Origin: Streptomyces sp. BK239
GTDB taxonomy: Bacteria; Actinomycetota; Actinomycetes; Streptomycetales; Streptomycetaceae
Reading direction: 5' to 3'
Assembly: GCF_004217285.1 (NCBI RefSeq)
Contig: NZ_SHKS01000002.1
Location: forward strand, 744,001 to 808,000
DNA: 64,000 bases
The position numbers were made by a program, and so were the translations under genes. This document shows, piece by piece, positions 51,388 through 60,133 of the stretch (positions within the stretch are counted from its first letter, which is position 1; each line of letters opens with the position of its first letter). Below the pieces are notes generated by a model, which was given only the letters and a program-made list of their open reading frames with translations, ran no database searches and was not told the DNA's origin.

Positions 51388-54273
51388 TCAGTAGACCGGG
51401 AGGGTGCGCGGGCCGAGGTCGTCGCGGGCGGGCGGGGGCGCGAGGCGGACGGAGGCGCCGAGGACGCTGAGGCCGTGCGGGGCGACGACGACCGGTTCCA
51501 GGGTGACCGCGACGACCTCGGGATGGTCGTCGACCAGCCGGGAGACCCGCAGCAGGAGTTCCTCCAGGGCGGGGGTGTCGACGGCGGCGGATCCGCGCCA
51601 GCCGAACAGGAGCGGGGCGGTCCGGATGGAGCGGACCAGGGAGGCCGCGTCGCGGTCGGTGACGGGGACCAGGCGGTGGGCCATGTCCCCGAGCAGTTGG
51701 GAGGCGGCTCCGGCGAGACCGAAGGAGAGCACCGCGCCGGCCGCCGGGTCGATCACCGCGCGGACGACCGTGTCGACTCCGCGCGGTGCCATCGCCTGGA
51801 CGACCGGGCGCAGTTCCTCGGCGCTGCCGAACAGCTCCGTCAACTCGGCGTAGGAACGCCGCAGTTGCTCCTCGTCGGCGAGGTCGAGGCGGACGCCGCC
51901 CAGGTCGGCGCGGTGACGGAGGTGGGGAGCGGTGGCCTTGAGGGCGACGGGGTAGCCGAGGGCGCCGGCGGCTCGTGCGGCCTCGTCGGGGGTGGGGGCG
52001 GGGACGGCGGGGCGCAGGTGGATCCCGTAGCGGCGGAGGAGCTCACGGGTCTCGTCGGCGCCGAGGGTGAGGCCCTGCCCGCGCGCGAGGAGCCCGTCGA
52101 TCAGCTCGGCGGCTCCCCTCTCGTCGATGTCGTCGTACTCGGGCACCTTGCCGGGGTCGGCGGCCTCGCGGCGCCAGTGCGCGTACTTCACGGCTTCGGA
52201 GAGGGCGCGGACCGCGCGTTCGGCGGCGGGATAGGCGGGGATGAGGTGAGCGCCCTCGGGGGCTGCGGCCGGGGAGGTCGCGGAGCCCGGCGGCTGGGGG
52301 GCGGGGGGCACGGGCGCGTCGGGCGCGGGCGCGTCGGCTGTGTGACCTTCGGCTCGGGGCGGAGCGGGGTGGGCCTGTGGGTCCGTGGTCGCGGCGGCAC
52401 GCGCGCGGGGGGCCGTGCTGGAGGCCGCCGACAGGGCCTCCGCGAGGCCGCCGAGTTCCACGTGCACGACGAGCACCGGCTTGGCGGGGCCGGCGGCCGC
52501 GGCCGTGCGCAGCGCCTCGGCCAGTTCCGCGTCCCCGGGTGACGCCTCGCCGATCGCGGGGATCGCCGTGACCACCACCGCGTCGCAGGCGTCGTCGGCC
52601 AGGGCGCGGGCCAGTGCCGCGTGGAAGTCCTCCGCCGTGGCCTGGGTGGTCAGGTCCCTCGGCCGCAGCGGGCGCAGGCCCTGCGAGAGGCACGCGTCGT
52701 ACGTCAGCAGGCCGAGCGACTCGGAGTTGCCGAGGATGGCCACCCGGGGGCCGTTCGGCAGCGGCTGGCGGGCGAGCAGCAGACCGGTGTCGACGAGTTC
52801 GGTGATGGTCTCCACCCGGATCACCCCGGCCTGCCGCAGCAGCGCGGACACGGTCGCGGGCGGCAGCCGGGTGGCCCGTACCGCGTGGCCCTGCGGCGCG
52901 GATCCGGCGCCCTGCACGACCACGAGGGGCTTCGCCGCCGCCGTACGGCGTGCGAGGCGGGTGAACTTGCGGGGGTTGCCGATGGACTCCAGGTACATCA
53001 GGGCGACGTCGGTGTCGGGGTCGTCGTACCAGTACTGGAGGACGTCGTTGCCTGAGACGTCGGCGCGGTTGCCGGAGGAGACGAACGTGGACACGCCGGT
53101 GACGCCGGTGACGCCTCCGCCGCGCCGGTGCAGACGGGACAGGAGGGCGACGCCGATGGCGCCGGACTGGGCGAACAGGCCGATGCGGCCGGGCCGCGGC
53201 ATCTCCGGCGCCAGTGAGGCGTTGAGCCGCACCGCCGGTGCGGTGTTGACGATCCCGAAGGCGTTGGGGCCGATGATCCGCATGCCGTACGCGCGCGCGT
53301 GGCGGACGAGTGCGCGCTGGCGCTCGCGCCCTTCGGGGCCGCTCTCGGCGTAGCCGGCGGCGAGCACGACGAGTCCCTGCACGCCGTGCTCACCGCACTC
53401 GGCGACGACCTCGGGCACGCGTTCGGCGGGGACGGCGACGACCGCCAGGTCGACGTGTCCGTCGATCTCCCCCACGGAGCGGTGGGCGGGTACCCCGTCG
53501 ATCTCCTTGAGGTCCTCCGGGAACGCCTTGTTCACCGCGTACAGGGGCCCGGTGAAGCCCGCGTCCCGCAGGTTGCCGAGGACGCCGCGGCCGACGCCGC
53601 CGGGCGCGCGTCCGACGCCGACGACGGCGACCGAGCCGGGGGCCAGGAGCCGTCGCACGGAACGGGCCTCGGCGCGCTGCTCACGCGCGCGCTGCACCGC
53701 CAGGGAGCGCTCGGTGGGTTCGAGGTCGAACTCCAGACGGACGACGCCGTCCTCGAAGCTGCGCTTCTGGGTGTACCCGGCGTCCGTGAACACCTTGATC
53801 ATCTTGCTGTTGGCGGGGAGCACCTCGGCGGCGAACCGGCGGATCCCGCGCTCGCGGGCGACGGCCCCGATGTGCTCCAGCAGCGCCGAGGCGACGCCCC
53901 TGCCCTGGTGGGCGTCCTGCACGAGGAAGGCGACCTCGGCCTCGTCGGCGGGTGCGGAGGCGGGCATGCCGTCGGCGCCGATGCGGTCATAGCGTACGGT
54001 GGCGATGAACTCGCCGCCGACCGTGGCCGCGAGTCCCACCCGGTCCACAAAGTCGTGGTGCGTGAAGCGGTGGACGTCCTTGGCGGACAGACGCGGGTAG
54101 GGCGCGAAGAAGCGGTAGTACTTCGACTCGTCCGAGACCTGCTCGTAGAAGCTGACCAGGCGCTCGGCGTCATCGACGGTGATGGGGCGGATGCGCGCGG
54201 TGCCGCCGTCGCGCAGCACCACGTCGGCTTCCCAGTGGGCGGGGTACTCGTGCCGGTCCGGCGCGCTCTGCAT
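51388..54273 (-). CDS. GNAT acetyltransferase fused to NDP-forming acyl-CoA synthetase (PatA-type)
   Basis: A 961-residue fusion. The N-terminal GNAT domain (about 15-175) has EVAFLVQDAHQGRGVASALL, the acetyl-CoA loop. It is followed by CoA-binding and succinyl-CoA-ligase-like domains (about 195-640), a Pro/Ala-rich linker (about 645-700) and an ATP-grasp domain (about 735-960). This GNAT-first order matches the S. lividans protein acetyltransferase PatA rather than enterobacterial Pat. Such enzymes acetylate lysines, for example in acetyl-CoA synthetase, and may couple metabolism to acylation state. The ATG at 54273 is chosen; upstream frame extends over the divergent promoter. Confidence 0.88.
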   Translation of the reverse strand: MQSAPDRHEYPAHWEADVVLRDGGTARIRPITVDDAERLVSFYEQVSDESKYYRFFAPYPRLSAKDVHRFTHHDFVDRVGLAATVGGEFIATVRYDRIGADGMPASAPADEAEVAFLVQDAHQGRGVASALLEHIGAVARERGIRRFAAEVLPANSKMIKVFTDAGYTQKRSFEDGVVRLEFDLEPTERSLAVQRAREQRAEARSVRRLLAPGSVAVVGVGRAPGGVGRGVLGNLRDAGFTGPLYAVNKAFPEDLKEIDGVPAHRSVGEIDGHVDLAVVAVPAERVPEVVAECGEHGVQGLVVLAAGYAESGPEGRERQRALVRHARAYGMRIIGPNAFGIVNTAPAVRLNASLAPEMPRPGRIGLFAQSGAIGVALLSRLHRRGGGVTGVTGVSTFVSSGNRADVSGNDVLQYWYDDPDTDVALMYLESIGNPRKFTRLARRTAAAKPLVVVQGAGSAPQGHAVRATRLPPATVSALLRQAGVIRVETITELVDTGLLLARQPLPNGPRVAILGNSESLGLLTYDACLSQGLRPLRPRDLTTQATAEDFHAALARALADDACDAVVVTAIPAIGEASPGDAELAEALRTAAAAGPAKPVLVVHVELGGLAEALSAASSTAPRARAAATTDPQAHPAPPRAEGHTADAPAPDAPVPPAPQPPGSATSPAAAPEGAHLIPAYPAAERAVRALSEAVKYAHWRREAADPGKVPEYDDIDERGAAELIDGLLARGQGLTLGADETRELLRRYGIHLRPAVPAPTPDEAARAAGALGYPVALKATAPHLRHRADLGGVRLDLADEEQLRRSYAELTELFGSAEELRPVVQAMAPRGVDTVVRAVIDPAAGAVLSFGLAGAASQLLGDMAHRLVPVTDRDAASLVRSIRTAPLLFGWRGSAAVDTPALEELLLRVSRLVDDHPEVVAVTLEPVVVAPHGLSVLGASVRLAPPPARDDLGPRTLPVY

Positions 54274-54409
54274 GGGGCCCAGAGTACGGCTCGCGTACGA
54301 CAACGGCGCGAGGCAGTCTGTGAGGACGAAACCGTGGGGTCGAGGCCGCGATCCCACGTCCACCGGCAGAACGGGGCGACCCCGTTCCAAGGTGCTTCAC
54401 GTGTGGAAC

Positions 54410-54425
54410 ACTGGTCTAGACAACC
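54410..54425 (+). promoter_or_regulatory. DasR-type operator (dre) upstream of ptsH
   Basis: ACTGGTCTAGACAACC matches the dre consensus ACTGGTCTAGACCACT at 14 of 16 positions and lies 24 bases upstream of the ptsH ATG. DasR control of ptsH is known in Streptomyces. A further inverted repeat (GTTCCA / TGGAAC, 54384-54409) precedes it. Confidence 0.85.
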
Positions 54426-54449
54426 CTGAACAGCGAAGGGCAGCATCAC

Positions 54450-54731
54450 ATGGCTGAGCGCCGCGTCAACGTCGGCTGGGCCGAGGGCCTCCACGCCCGC
54501 CCCGCCTCCATCTTCGTCCGAGCCGCCACGGCCGCAGGCGTCCCGGTGACGATCGCCAAGGCGGGCGGCGACCCCGTCAACGCGGCGTCCATGCTGGCCG
54601 TCCTCGGTCTGGGCGCCCAGGGCGGCGAGGAGATCGTCCTCGCCTCCGACGCCGAGGGCGCGGACGCCGCCCTGGACCGGCTGGCCAAGCTGGTCTCCGA
54701 GGGTCTCGAGGAGCTTCCCGAGACCGTCTGA
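54450..54731 (+). CDS. ptsH: HPr phosphocarrier protein of the PTS
   Basis: A 93-residue HPr. His15 in EGLHARPAS accepts phosphate from enzyme I, and a serine at about 47 (NAASMLAVLGLG) corresponds to the regulatory-serine region, although actinobacteria generally lack HPr kinase. It transfers phosphate to sugar-specific EIIA proteins, such as those for N-acetylglucosamine. A DasR operator precedes it, tying expression to aminosugar metabolism. It is divergent from the PatA-type gene and ends in a strong terminator. Confidence 0.95.
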   Translation: MAERRVNVGWAEGLHARPASIFVRAATAAGVPVTIAKAGGDPVNAASMLAVLGLGAQGGEEIVLASDAEGADAALDRLAKLVSEGLEELPETV

Positions 54732-54751
54732 GCCATGCTCGCGGCACCCTT

Positions 54752-54786
54752 GAAGCCGCGTCGCCCCACCCGGGCGGCGCGGCTTC
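54752..54786 (+). terminator. Terminator of ptsH
   Basis: A 15-base stem (GAAGCCGCG-T-CGCCC with GGGCG-G-CGCGGCTTC, one U-G pair) around CACCC, 20 bases after the ptsH stop. It also faces the end of the convergent GntR gene. Confidence 0.8.
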
Positions 54787-55002
54787 GCCGTTTGTGCCCC
54801 GTACCGGTCACTCGCCGGTCAGCCGCAATTTCGGCAATTTTCAGCGGGGGGAATCCCGTCCCTGCGATAGGTACAGAAAAGGCCGGCGGACGGGTTCGCG
54901 GACGCACGGAAAGCGCGACCGGTCAATTCCGGGCGCGCAACGTGAAAAGGCAGCGGAAATACGTCTCCGCCGAATATTGCCTCTTTGTATACGGCTCCCG
55001 TG

Positions 55003-55695
55003 TTAATGCCGGCGGCCTGACATGTTGACGGCGTGTTGCGAAGTCCTCACACGCTCCGCCCCGCCCCCGCCGGCGAAGCGCAGCCGGTGCGCGGCGGCGG
55101 CGCGCTCGGTGTGCAACGCCGTGATCGCCCGCGCGCGCTCCCCGTCGCCGCGAGCCACCGCGTCCACGATCGCGCCGTGCTCCGCCCAGGACTCCACCGG
55201 GTCGGCCGGCGTCTCCACCGTGTACATCCAGGCGATCTTGTGACGCAGCCGGGTCAGGGTGGAGGACAGGGCATGGCTGCCGCAGGCCTGGGCGAGCGTC
55301 TCGTGGAACCAGCCGCCCAGGGAGCGCAGATCCTCGCTGCCTCCCCGCCTGGCGCGCTCCTGGCCCAGCCGGACCAGGCCGCGCAGCACCTTCAGATGCG
55401 CCTCGGTGCGCCGCTGGGCGGCCCGGGACGCGCCGAGCGGCTCCAGCAGCAGGCGCATCTCCAGCAGGTCGGCGGCCTCCTGCTCGGTCGGTTCCGCCAC
55501 GCACGCGCCCGCGTGCCGTCGCGTGACGACGAAGCCCTCCGCCTCCAGCGTGCGCAGGGCCTCGCGGACGGGGACGCGCGAGACTCCGTAGCGGCGGGCG
55601 AGGGGTTCCTCGGTGAGGCGGCTGCCGCGCTCGTAGACACCTGCGACGATGTCGTCCCGGATCGCCGTGCACACCGAGTGCGCCGGAATACGCAT
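55003..55695 (-). CDS. GntR-family regulator with FCD-type domain
   Basis: A 230-residue regulator. The GntR winged helix covers about 8-70 (VYERGSRLTEEPLARRYGVS, VPVREALRTLEAEGFV). The C-terminal helical FCD/VanR-type domain (about 85-210, EAADLLEMRLLLEPLGA, HIV-like GWFHETLAQACGSHAL) often binds a metal and carboxylate ligand. The ATG at 55695 begins MRIPAHSVCTAIRDDI. It is convergent with ptsH and separated by a terminator from the M23 gene. The target and ligand are unknown. Confidence 0.88.
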   Translation of the reverse strand: MRIPAHSVCTAIRDDIVAGVYERGSRLTEEPLARRYGVSRVPVREALRTLEAEGFVVTRRHAGACVAEPTEQEAADLLEMRLLLEPLGASRAAQRRTEAHLKVLRGLVRLGQERARRGGSEDLRSLGGWFHETLAQACGSHALSSTLTRLRHKIAWMYTVETPADPVESWAEHGAIVDAVARGDGERARAITALHTERAAAAHRLRFAGGGGAERVRTSQHAVNMSGRRH

Positions 55696-55844
55696 GACCG
55701 ACCTCCGCCTTTGTCCCCGCGAAACGTCGACGAGTGACGTCCGTTCCGTGACTCTATTGCAATGTGCGGGAATTTCCGACGGCGGGCCGGAATCCATGGA
55801 TATTTTTTGGACAGCGGAGGCGGTGAAGCGGGGAAAACGGCAAA

Positions 55845-55893
55845 AGCCCGGCCCCCGGGGGACGCTGTCGGTGCGTCCCCCGGGGGCCGGGCT
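55845..55893 (-). terminator. Strong intrinsic terminator after the M23 peptidase gene
   Basis: Perfect 21-base arms (55845-55865 and 55873-55893) around a seven-base loop. On the minus strand the hairpin runs into TTTT. It lies 24 bases downstream of the peptidase stop. Confidence 0.88.
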
Positions 55894-55916
55894 GTGGGTT
55901 CGGTGCGCCGTGCGCG

Positions 55917-56678
55917 TCAGACGTTCACGCCGTGCTTGCGGAGGTAGGCGACGGGGTCGATGTCCGAGCCGTACTCCGGGCTGGTGCGGGCCTCGAAGTG
56001 CAGGTGCGGGCCGGTGACGTTGCCGGTGGCGCCCGACAGGCCGATCTGCCGGCCCGGGGTGACCTGCTCGCCCACCGAGACGCTGATGGACGACAGGTGG
56101 CCGTACTGGGTGTACGTGCCGTCGCTCATCCGGATCACGACCTGGTTGCCGTAGGCGCCGCCCCAGCCGGCCTCGACGACGGTGCCGAGTCCGACGGCGT
56201 GCACGGTGGTGCCGCTGGAGGCGTGGAAGTCGATGCCGGTGTGGCTGCCGGAGGACCACAGGGAGCCGCCGGACTTGTAGCTCGTGGAGACGTACGAGCC
56301 GCTGATCGGCGGGACGAAGGTGTTCAGGCGCTTGCGCTCGGCGGCGCGGGCGGCACGCGCCCTGGCCGCGCGCTCCTCCCTGACCTTCATGGCTGCCATG
56401 ACGGCGGCCTTCTTCACCTCGGCGGCCTCCTGGGCCGCCTGCTGCTGGGCGGCGGCCTGGTCGTCGACCTGCTGGGCGACGGAGTCGCCGACGGTGACGA
56501 CCGGGACGAGGCCGGTCTGCTCGACGGAGGGCGTGGGCTCGGCGGCGACGGCGGAGCCGGAGGCGACGGTGGCGATGACGCCCGTGGTGGTGAGTGCGGC
56601 GATGCTCGCCGCGCGCGCGGAGGTGCTCCGCATCCGACCGGGACGACGGTGCTTCCCGGTGGCGCAGGTGAACGCCAT
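55917..56678 (-). CDS. Secreted M23-family peptidoglycan endopeptidase
   Basis: A 253-residue secreted cell-wall hydrolase. A basic start and hydrophobic stretch (to about 46, ending SAVAAEP) form the signal peptide. Residues about 75-118 form an Ala/Gln/Lys-rich coiled coil. The M23 domain (about 125-250) has its zinc ligands in HTGIDFHAS and GPHLHFEAR. It would cleave peptide cross-links of peptidoglycan. It is preceded by a cyclic di-AMP riboswitch, as reported for several Streptomyces cell-wall hydrolase genes involved in germination and sporulation. Confidence 0.93.
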   Translation of the reverse strand: MAFTCATGKHRRPGRMRSTSARAASIAALTTTGVIATVASGSAVAAEPTPSVEQTGLVPVVTVGDSVAQQVDDQAAAQQQAAQEAAEVKKAAVMAAMKVREERAARARAARAAERKRLNTFVPPISGSYVSTSYKSGGSLWSSGSHTGIDFHASSGTTVHAVGLGTVVEAGWGGAYGNQVVIRMSDGTYTQYGHLSSISVSVGEQVTPGRQIGLSGATGNVTGPHLHFEARTSPEYGSDIDPVAYLRKHGVNV

Positions 56679-56706
56679 GAAGTTGAGCGGTCCTTTCCTT
56701 CCCTCT

Positions 56707-56852
56707 CGCCTACCGGGTTAGCTGACGGGTTCGGAGCAGGAAGGTCTCCTACGGGCCCCCTCGCGACTCGCGCGGGCGTCCGATTCACCCCAGGGACTTC
56801 ACAGTTGGGTCCCCGGCTCCCCTGGCTCGCGCCGTACGGGGACTCGGCGATG
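56707..56852 (-). promoter_or_regulatory. Cyclic di-AMP riboswitch (ydaO type)
   Basis: On the minus strand the leader contains, in order, CGCCGAGTCC, GAGCCGGGGACCCAACTG, GGGGTGAATC, then GACCTTCC, CTCCGAACCCGTCAGCTAAC and CCGGTAGGCG. These are the conserved blocks of the ydaO/yuaA RNA (B. subtilis ydaO has CCGACAGCTAACCTCGTA in the same place). It ends about 29 bases before the M23 start. By analogy with rpfA it should turn the hydrolase gene off at high cyclic di-AMP. Confidence 0.88.
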
Positions 56853-57065
56853 ACTGTCCGGTGCCGCGGATGCGGCGCAATGCCTGACGGACAGCCCGGA
56901 CGAACCTAGACGGGGCCGCTGTCAATTCCCAAACGGAAGCCGCTCTTTGTAGCGCATCCCACAGGGCAGACGGGCAGTCACTCCCTCAATTCGGACATCG
57001 TCCGGACAAGACGGAGTCCCGGTGACACATCCGTCACCGGGACTCCACGCGCGCGTGCGGGTAGG
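56853..57065. other. Gap upstream of the riboswitch
   Basis: Contains the promoter for the riboswitch-M23 unit and, at 57013-57046, the terminator of the M16 peptidase operon. No gene is seen. Confidence 0.5.
57013..57046 (-). terminator. Terminator of the M16 peptidase operon
   Basis: Perfect 14-base arms GGAGTCCCGGTGAC and GTCACCGGGACTCC with the six-base loop ACATCC, 20 bases after the second M16 gene. Confidence 0.88.
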
Positions 57066-58454
57066 TCAGTCGGCCGTGACGACCTTCACCTCGCCGATGC
57101 CGAGAGCCTCGACCGGCTCCTTGATCTGCGCCGCGTCACCGACGAGCACGGTCACCAGACGGTCCACCGGGAAGGCGCTCACGGCGGCCGCCGTGGCCTC
57201 CACGGTGCCGGTGGCGGCGAGCTGCTGATAGAGCGTCGCCTGGAAGTCGTCCGGCAGGTGCTGCTCGACCTGGTCGGCGAGCGTGGCGGCGACGGCCGCG
57301 GCGGTCTCGTACTTCAACGGCGCCACGCCGACGAGGTTCTGCACGGCGACGTCGCGCTCGGCGTCGGTCAGCCCGCCCTCGGCCAGCGTGCGCAGCACCT
57401 TCCACAGGTCGTCCAGCGCGGGGCCGGTGTTGGGGGTGTCGACCGAGCCGCTGATGGCGAGCATGGCGGCGCCCGAGCCGTCCGGAGCGGACCGCAGGAC
57501 CTGCCCGAAGGCGCGCACGCCGTAGGTGTAGCCCTTCTCCTCCCGCAGGACGCGGTCCAGACGGGAGGTGAGGGTGCCGCCCAGGCAGTACGTGCCGAGC
57601 ACCTGCGCGGGCCACACGCGCGCGTGCCGGTCGGGTCCGATACGGCCGATCAGCAGCTGCGTCTGGACGGCGCCGGGGCGGTCCACGATGACGACCCGGC
57701 CGTTGTCGTCGGCGGTGACCGGCGGCACCGGGCGCGGCTGCGCGGCGGAACCCGTCCACGCGCCCAGGGTGTCGCCCAGGAGCGCCGCCAGGTCGACGTC
57801 GGTGAGGTCGCCGACGATCACGGCGGTGGCAGTGGCGGGGCGGACGTGCTTCTCGTAGAAGGCGCGCACGGCCGCGGAGTCGATGTTCTCGACCGTCTCC
57901 GCGGTGCCCTGACGGGGGCGCGACATGCGCGCGTCGGCCGGGAACAGCTCCCTGGAGAGCTCCTTGGCCGCACGCCGGGAAGGGTTGGCCAGCTCGTGCG
58001 GGATCTCGTCCAGGCGGTTGCGGACGAGGCGCTCGACCTCGCTGTCGGCGAACGCGGGCGCCCTGAGGGCGTCGGCGACCAGCCCGAGGGCCTTGGCCAG
58101 CCGGGAGGCGGGCACCTCCAGGCTCACGCGGACGCCGGGGTGGTCGGCGTGGGCGTCGAGGGTGGCGCCGCAGCGCTCCAGCTCGGCGGCGAACTCCTCG
58201 GCGGAGTGCTTGTCGGTGCCCTCGGAGAAGGCGCGCGCCATGATCGTGGCGACGCCGTCCAGGCCGGCCGGCTCGGCGTCCAGGGGCGCGTCGAGCAGGA
58301 CCTCGACGGCGACGACCTGCTGCCCGGGGCGGTGGCAGTGCAGGACGGTCAGCCCGTTGTCGAGGGTTCCGCGCTCGGGCGCCGGGAACGCCCATGGCTT
58401 GGCGTCGCCCGCCTGCGGCTGGGGGTGGAAGTCCATCGTGGCGAGCTCGGTCAC
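57066..58454 (-). CDS. M16 peptidase-family protein, non-catalytic subunit
   Basis: A 462-residue M16 fold protein. The HxxEH zinc motif is absent at the expected place (GLDGVATIMARAFSEGT, about 62-78), so it is the inactive partner of the upstream M16 gene. The family R/Y pair region is present (LREEKGYTYGVRA, about 312-324). It starts at a GTG at 58454 overlapping the upstream stop by four bases (GTGA). M16B proteases usually work as heterodimers of one active and one inactive chain, which fits this pair. Confidence 0.9.
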   Translation of the reverse strand: MTELATMDFHPQPQAGDAKPWAFPAPERGTLDNGLTVLHCHRPGQQVVAVEVLLDAPLDAEPAGLDGVATIMARAFSEGTDKHSAEEFAAELERCGATLDAHADHPGVRVSLEVPASRLAKALGLVADALRAPAFADSEVERLVRNRLDEIPHELANPSRRAAKELSRELFPADARMSRPRQGTAETVENIDSAAVRAFYEKHVRPATATAVIVGDLTDVDLAALLGDTLGAWTGSAAQPRPVPPVTADDNGRVVIVDRPGAVQTQLLIGRIGPDRHARVWPAQVLGTYCLGGTLTSRLDRVLREEKGYTYGVRAFGQVLRSAPDGSGAAMLAISGSVDTPNTGPALDDLWKVLRTLAEGGLTDAERDVAVQNLVGVAPLKYETAAAVAATLADQVEQHLPDDFQATLYQQLAATGTVEATAAAVSAFPVDRLVTVLVGDAAQIKEPVEALGIGEVKVVTAD

Positions 58455-59827
58455 TTGGCCGCCTCCTCGTCGTGGTCGTCGGCGGTGGTCGCGGCGCCTT
58501 CGGCGCTCTCCGTGCCCTCGGTGGGCTCGGTGGGCTCGTACACCAGCACCGCGCGGTTGTCGGGGCGCAGCCGGGCCTTCGCGACCTCGCGCACCTCCTG
58601 CGCCGTCACGTCCAGCACGCGCTGGACGGCGGTCAGGGCGAGCTGCGGGTCGCCGAACAGCACGGCGAACCGGCACAGTTCGTCGGCGCGGCCGGCGACC
58701 GTGCCCAGGCGGTCCAGCCACTCGCGCTCCAACTGCGCCTGGGCGCGCTCCATCTCCTCGTCCGTGGGGCCCTCCTCGGCGAACCGGGCGAGCTCCTCGT
58801 CGATGGCGGTCTCGATGACGGGCACCTCGACGTCGCCGGAGGTCTTCACGTCCAGCCAGCCGAGGGAGGGCGCTCCCGCGAGCCGCAGCAGGCCGAAGCC
58901 GGCCGCCACCGCGGTGCGGTCGCGGCGCACCAGGCGGTTGTACAGGCGGGAGGACTCGCCGCCGCCGAGGACGGTGAGCGCCAGGTCGACGGCGTCGCAC
59001 TCGCGCGTGCCGTCCTGCGGCAGACGGTAGGCGGCCATCAGGGCGCGCGCCGGGACCTCCTCCTCGACGACCTCGCGCAGCTGCTCGCCGATGACGTCCG
59101 GCAGGGAGCCGTCCCGGGGCGCGGGCTTGCCGTCGTGGCCGGGGATGGACCCGAAGTACTTCTCGATCCAGGCGAGGGTCTGCTCGGGGTCGATGTCGCC
59201 GACGACCGACAGGACGGCGTTGTTCGGCGCGTAGTACGTGCGGAAGAACGCGCGCGCGTCCTCCAGGGTCGCCGCGTCCAGGTCGGCCATGGAGCCGATC
59301 GGCGTGTGGTGGTAGGGGTGGCCCTCCGGATAGGCGAGGGCGGTGAGCTTCTCGAAGGCGGTGCCGTAGGGCACGTTGTCGTAGCGCTGACGGCGCTCGT
59401 TCTTGACGACGTCGCGCTGGTTCTCCATCGACTCGTCGTCCAGGGCGGTCAGCAGGGAGCCCATGCGGTCGGCCTCCAGCCAGAGGGCGAGCTCCAGCTG
59501 GTGCGCGGGCATGGTCTCGAAGTAGTTGGTGCGCTCGAAGCTCGTGGTGCCGTTGAGGGAGCCGCCCGCGCCCTGGACCAGCTCGAAGTGCCCGTTGCCC
59601 TTGACCTGGGCGGAGCCCTGGAACATGAGGTGCTCGAAGAGGTGGGCGAGTCCGGTGCGCCCCTTGACCTCGTGGCGCGATCCGACGTCGTACCAGAGGC
59701 ACACCGCCGCGACGGGGGTCAGGTGGTCCTCTGAGAGCACCACGCGCAGGCCGTTGGCCAGGCGGTGCTCGGTCGCTGTCAGGCCCCCGGAGCCTGCCTG
59801 GGCTGTGGCCGTGTGACCCATGGGCAT
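58451..59827 (-). CDS. M16 zinc metallopeptidase, catalytic subunit
   Basis: A 458-residue M16B peptidase. The inverted zinc motif HLFEH occupies 62-66 and the third ligand is a glutamate about 75 residues later in the SMENQRDVVKNERR region. It lacks a signal peptide, so it acts in the cytoplasm. The ATG at 59827 follows GGAAGGG. The acidic C-terminal tail (about 430-458) is disordered. It is coupled to the inactive M16 partner. It probably degrades peptides. Confidence 0.92.
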   Translation of the reverse strand: MPMGHTATAQAGSGGLTATEHRLANGLRVVLSEDHLTPVAAVCLWYDVGSRHEVKGRTGLAHLFEHLMFQGSAQVKGNGHFELVQGAGGSLNGTTSFERTNYFETMPAHQLELALWLEADRMGSLLTALDDESMENQRDVVKNERRQRYDNVPYGTAFEKLTALAYPEGHPYHHTPIGSMADLDAATLEDARAFFRTYYAPNNAVLSVVGDIDPEQTLAWIEKYFGSIPGHDGKPAPRDGSLPDVIGEQLREVVEEEVPARALMAAYRLPQDGTRECDAVDLALTVLGGGESSRLYNRLVRRDRTAVAAGFGLLRLAGAPSLGWLDVKTSGDVEVPVIETAIDEELARFAEEGPTDEEMERAQAQLEREWLDRLGTVAGRADELCRFAVLFGDPQLALTAVQRVLDVTAQEVREVAKARLRPDNRAVLVYEPTEPTEGTESAEGAATTADDHDEEAAK

Positions 59828-60133
59828 GTACGTCCCTTCCGATCGCGGACGCGGTCGTCGAAACCGCGGTTTTCCTGCCGGTCCTGCCACTGTATGCAAG
59901 CGCGCGGAGCGTCGGCGAAGTTCCCGGACGACGTACGCCGAGAGCGAGATCGCGTAGCCTGCGGGCAGCCGTGGAGAAGGTGCCTCCCCCACAAGGCGCC
60001 GGGCCGACGCCCGGGTCCCGGCCCGCACTGTCAGTGCCACGGTCCACAATGGTCCGCGTCAGATCCCGTCACACGCCTCAGCACGCGAGCGCCCCGCAGG
60101 CGAGCGACCAGAACACAGGAGGAGCCGGCAGCG
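59828..60133. other. 306-base divergent gap between M16 operon and topoisomerase gene
   Basis: Holds both promoters and the AGGAGG ribosome-binding site of the topoisomerase gene. No gene or known operator is seen. Confidence 0.5.
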
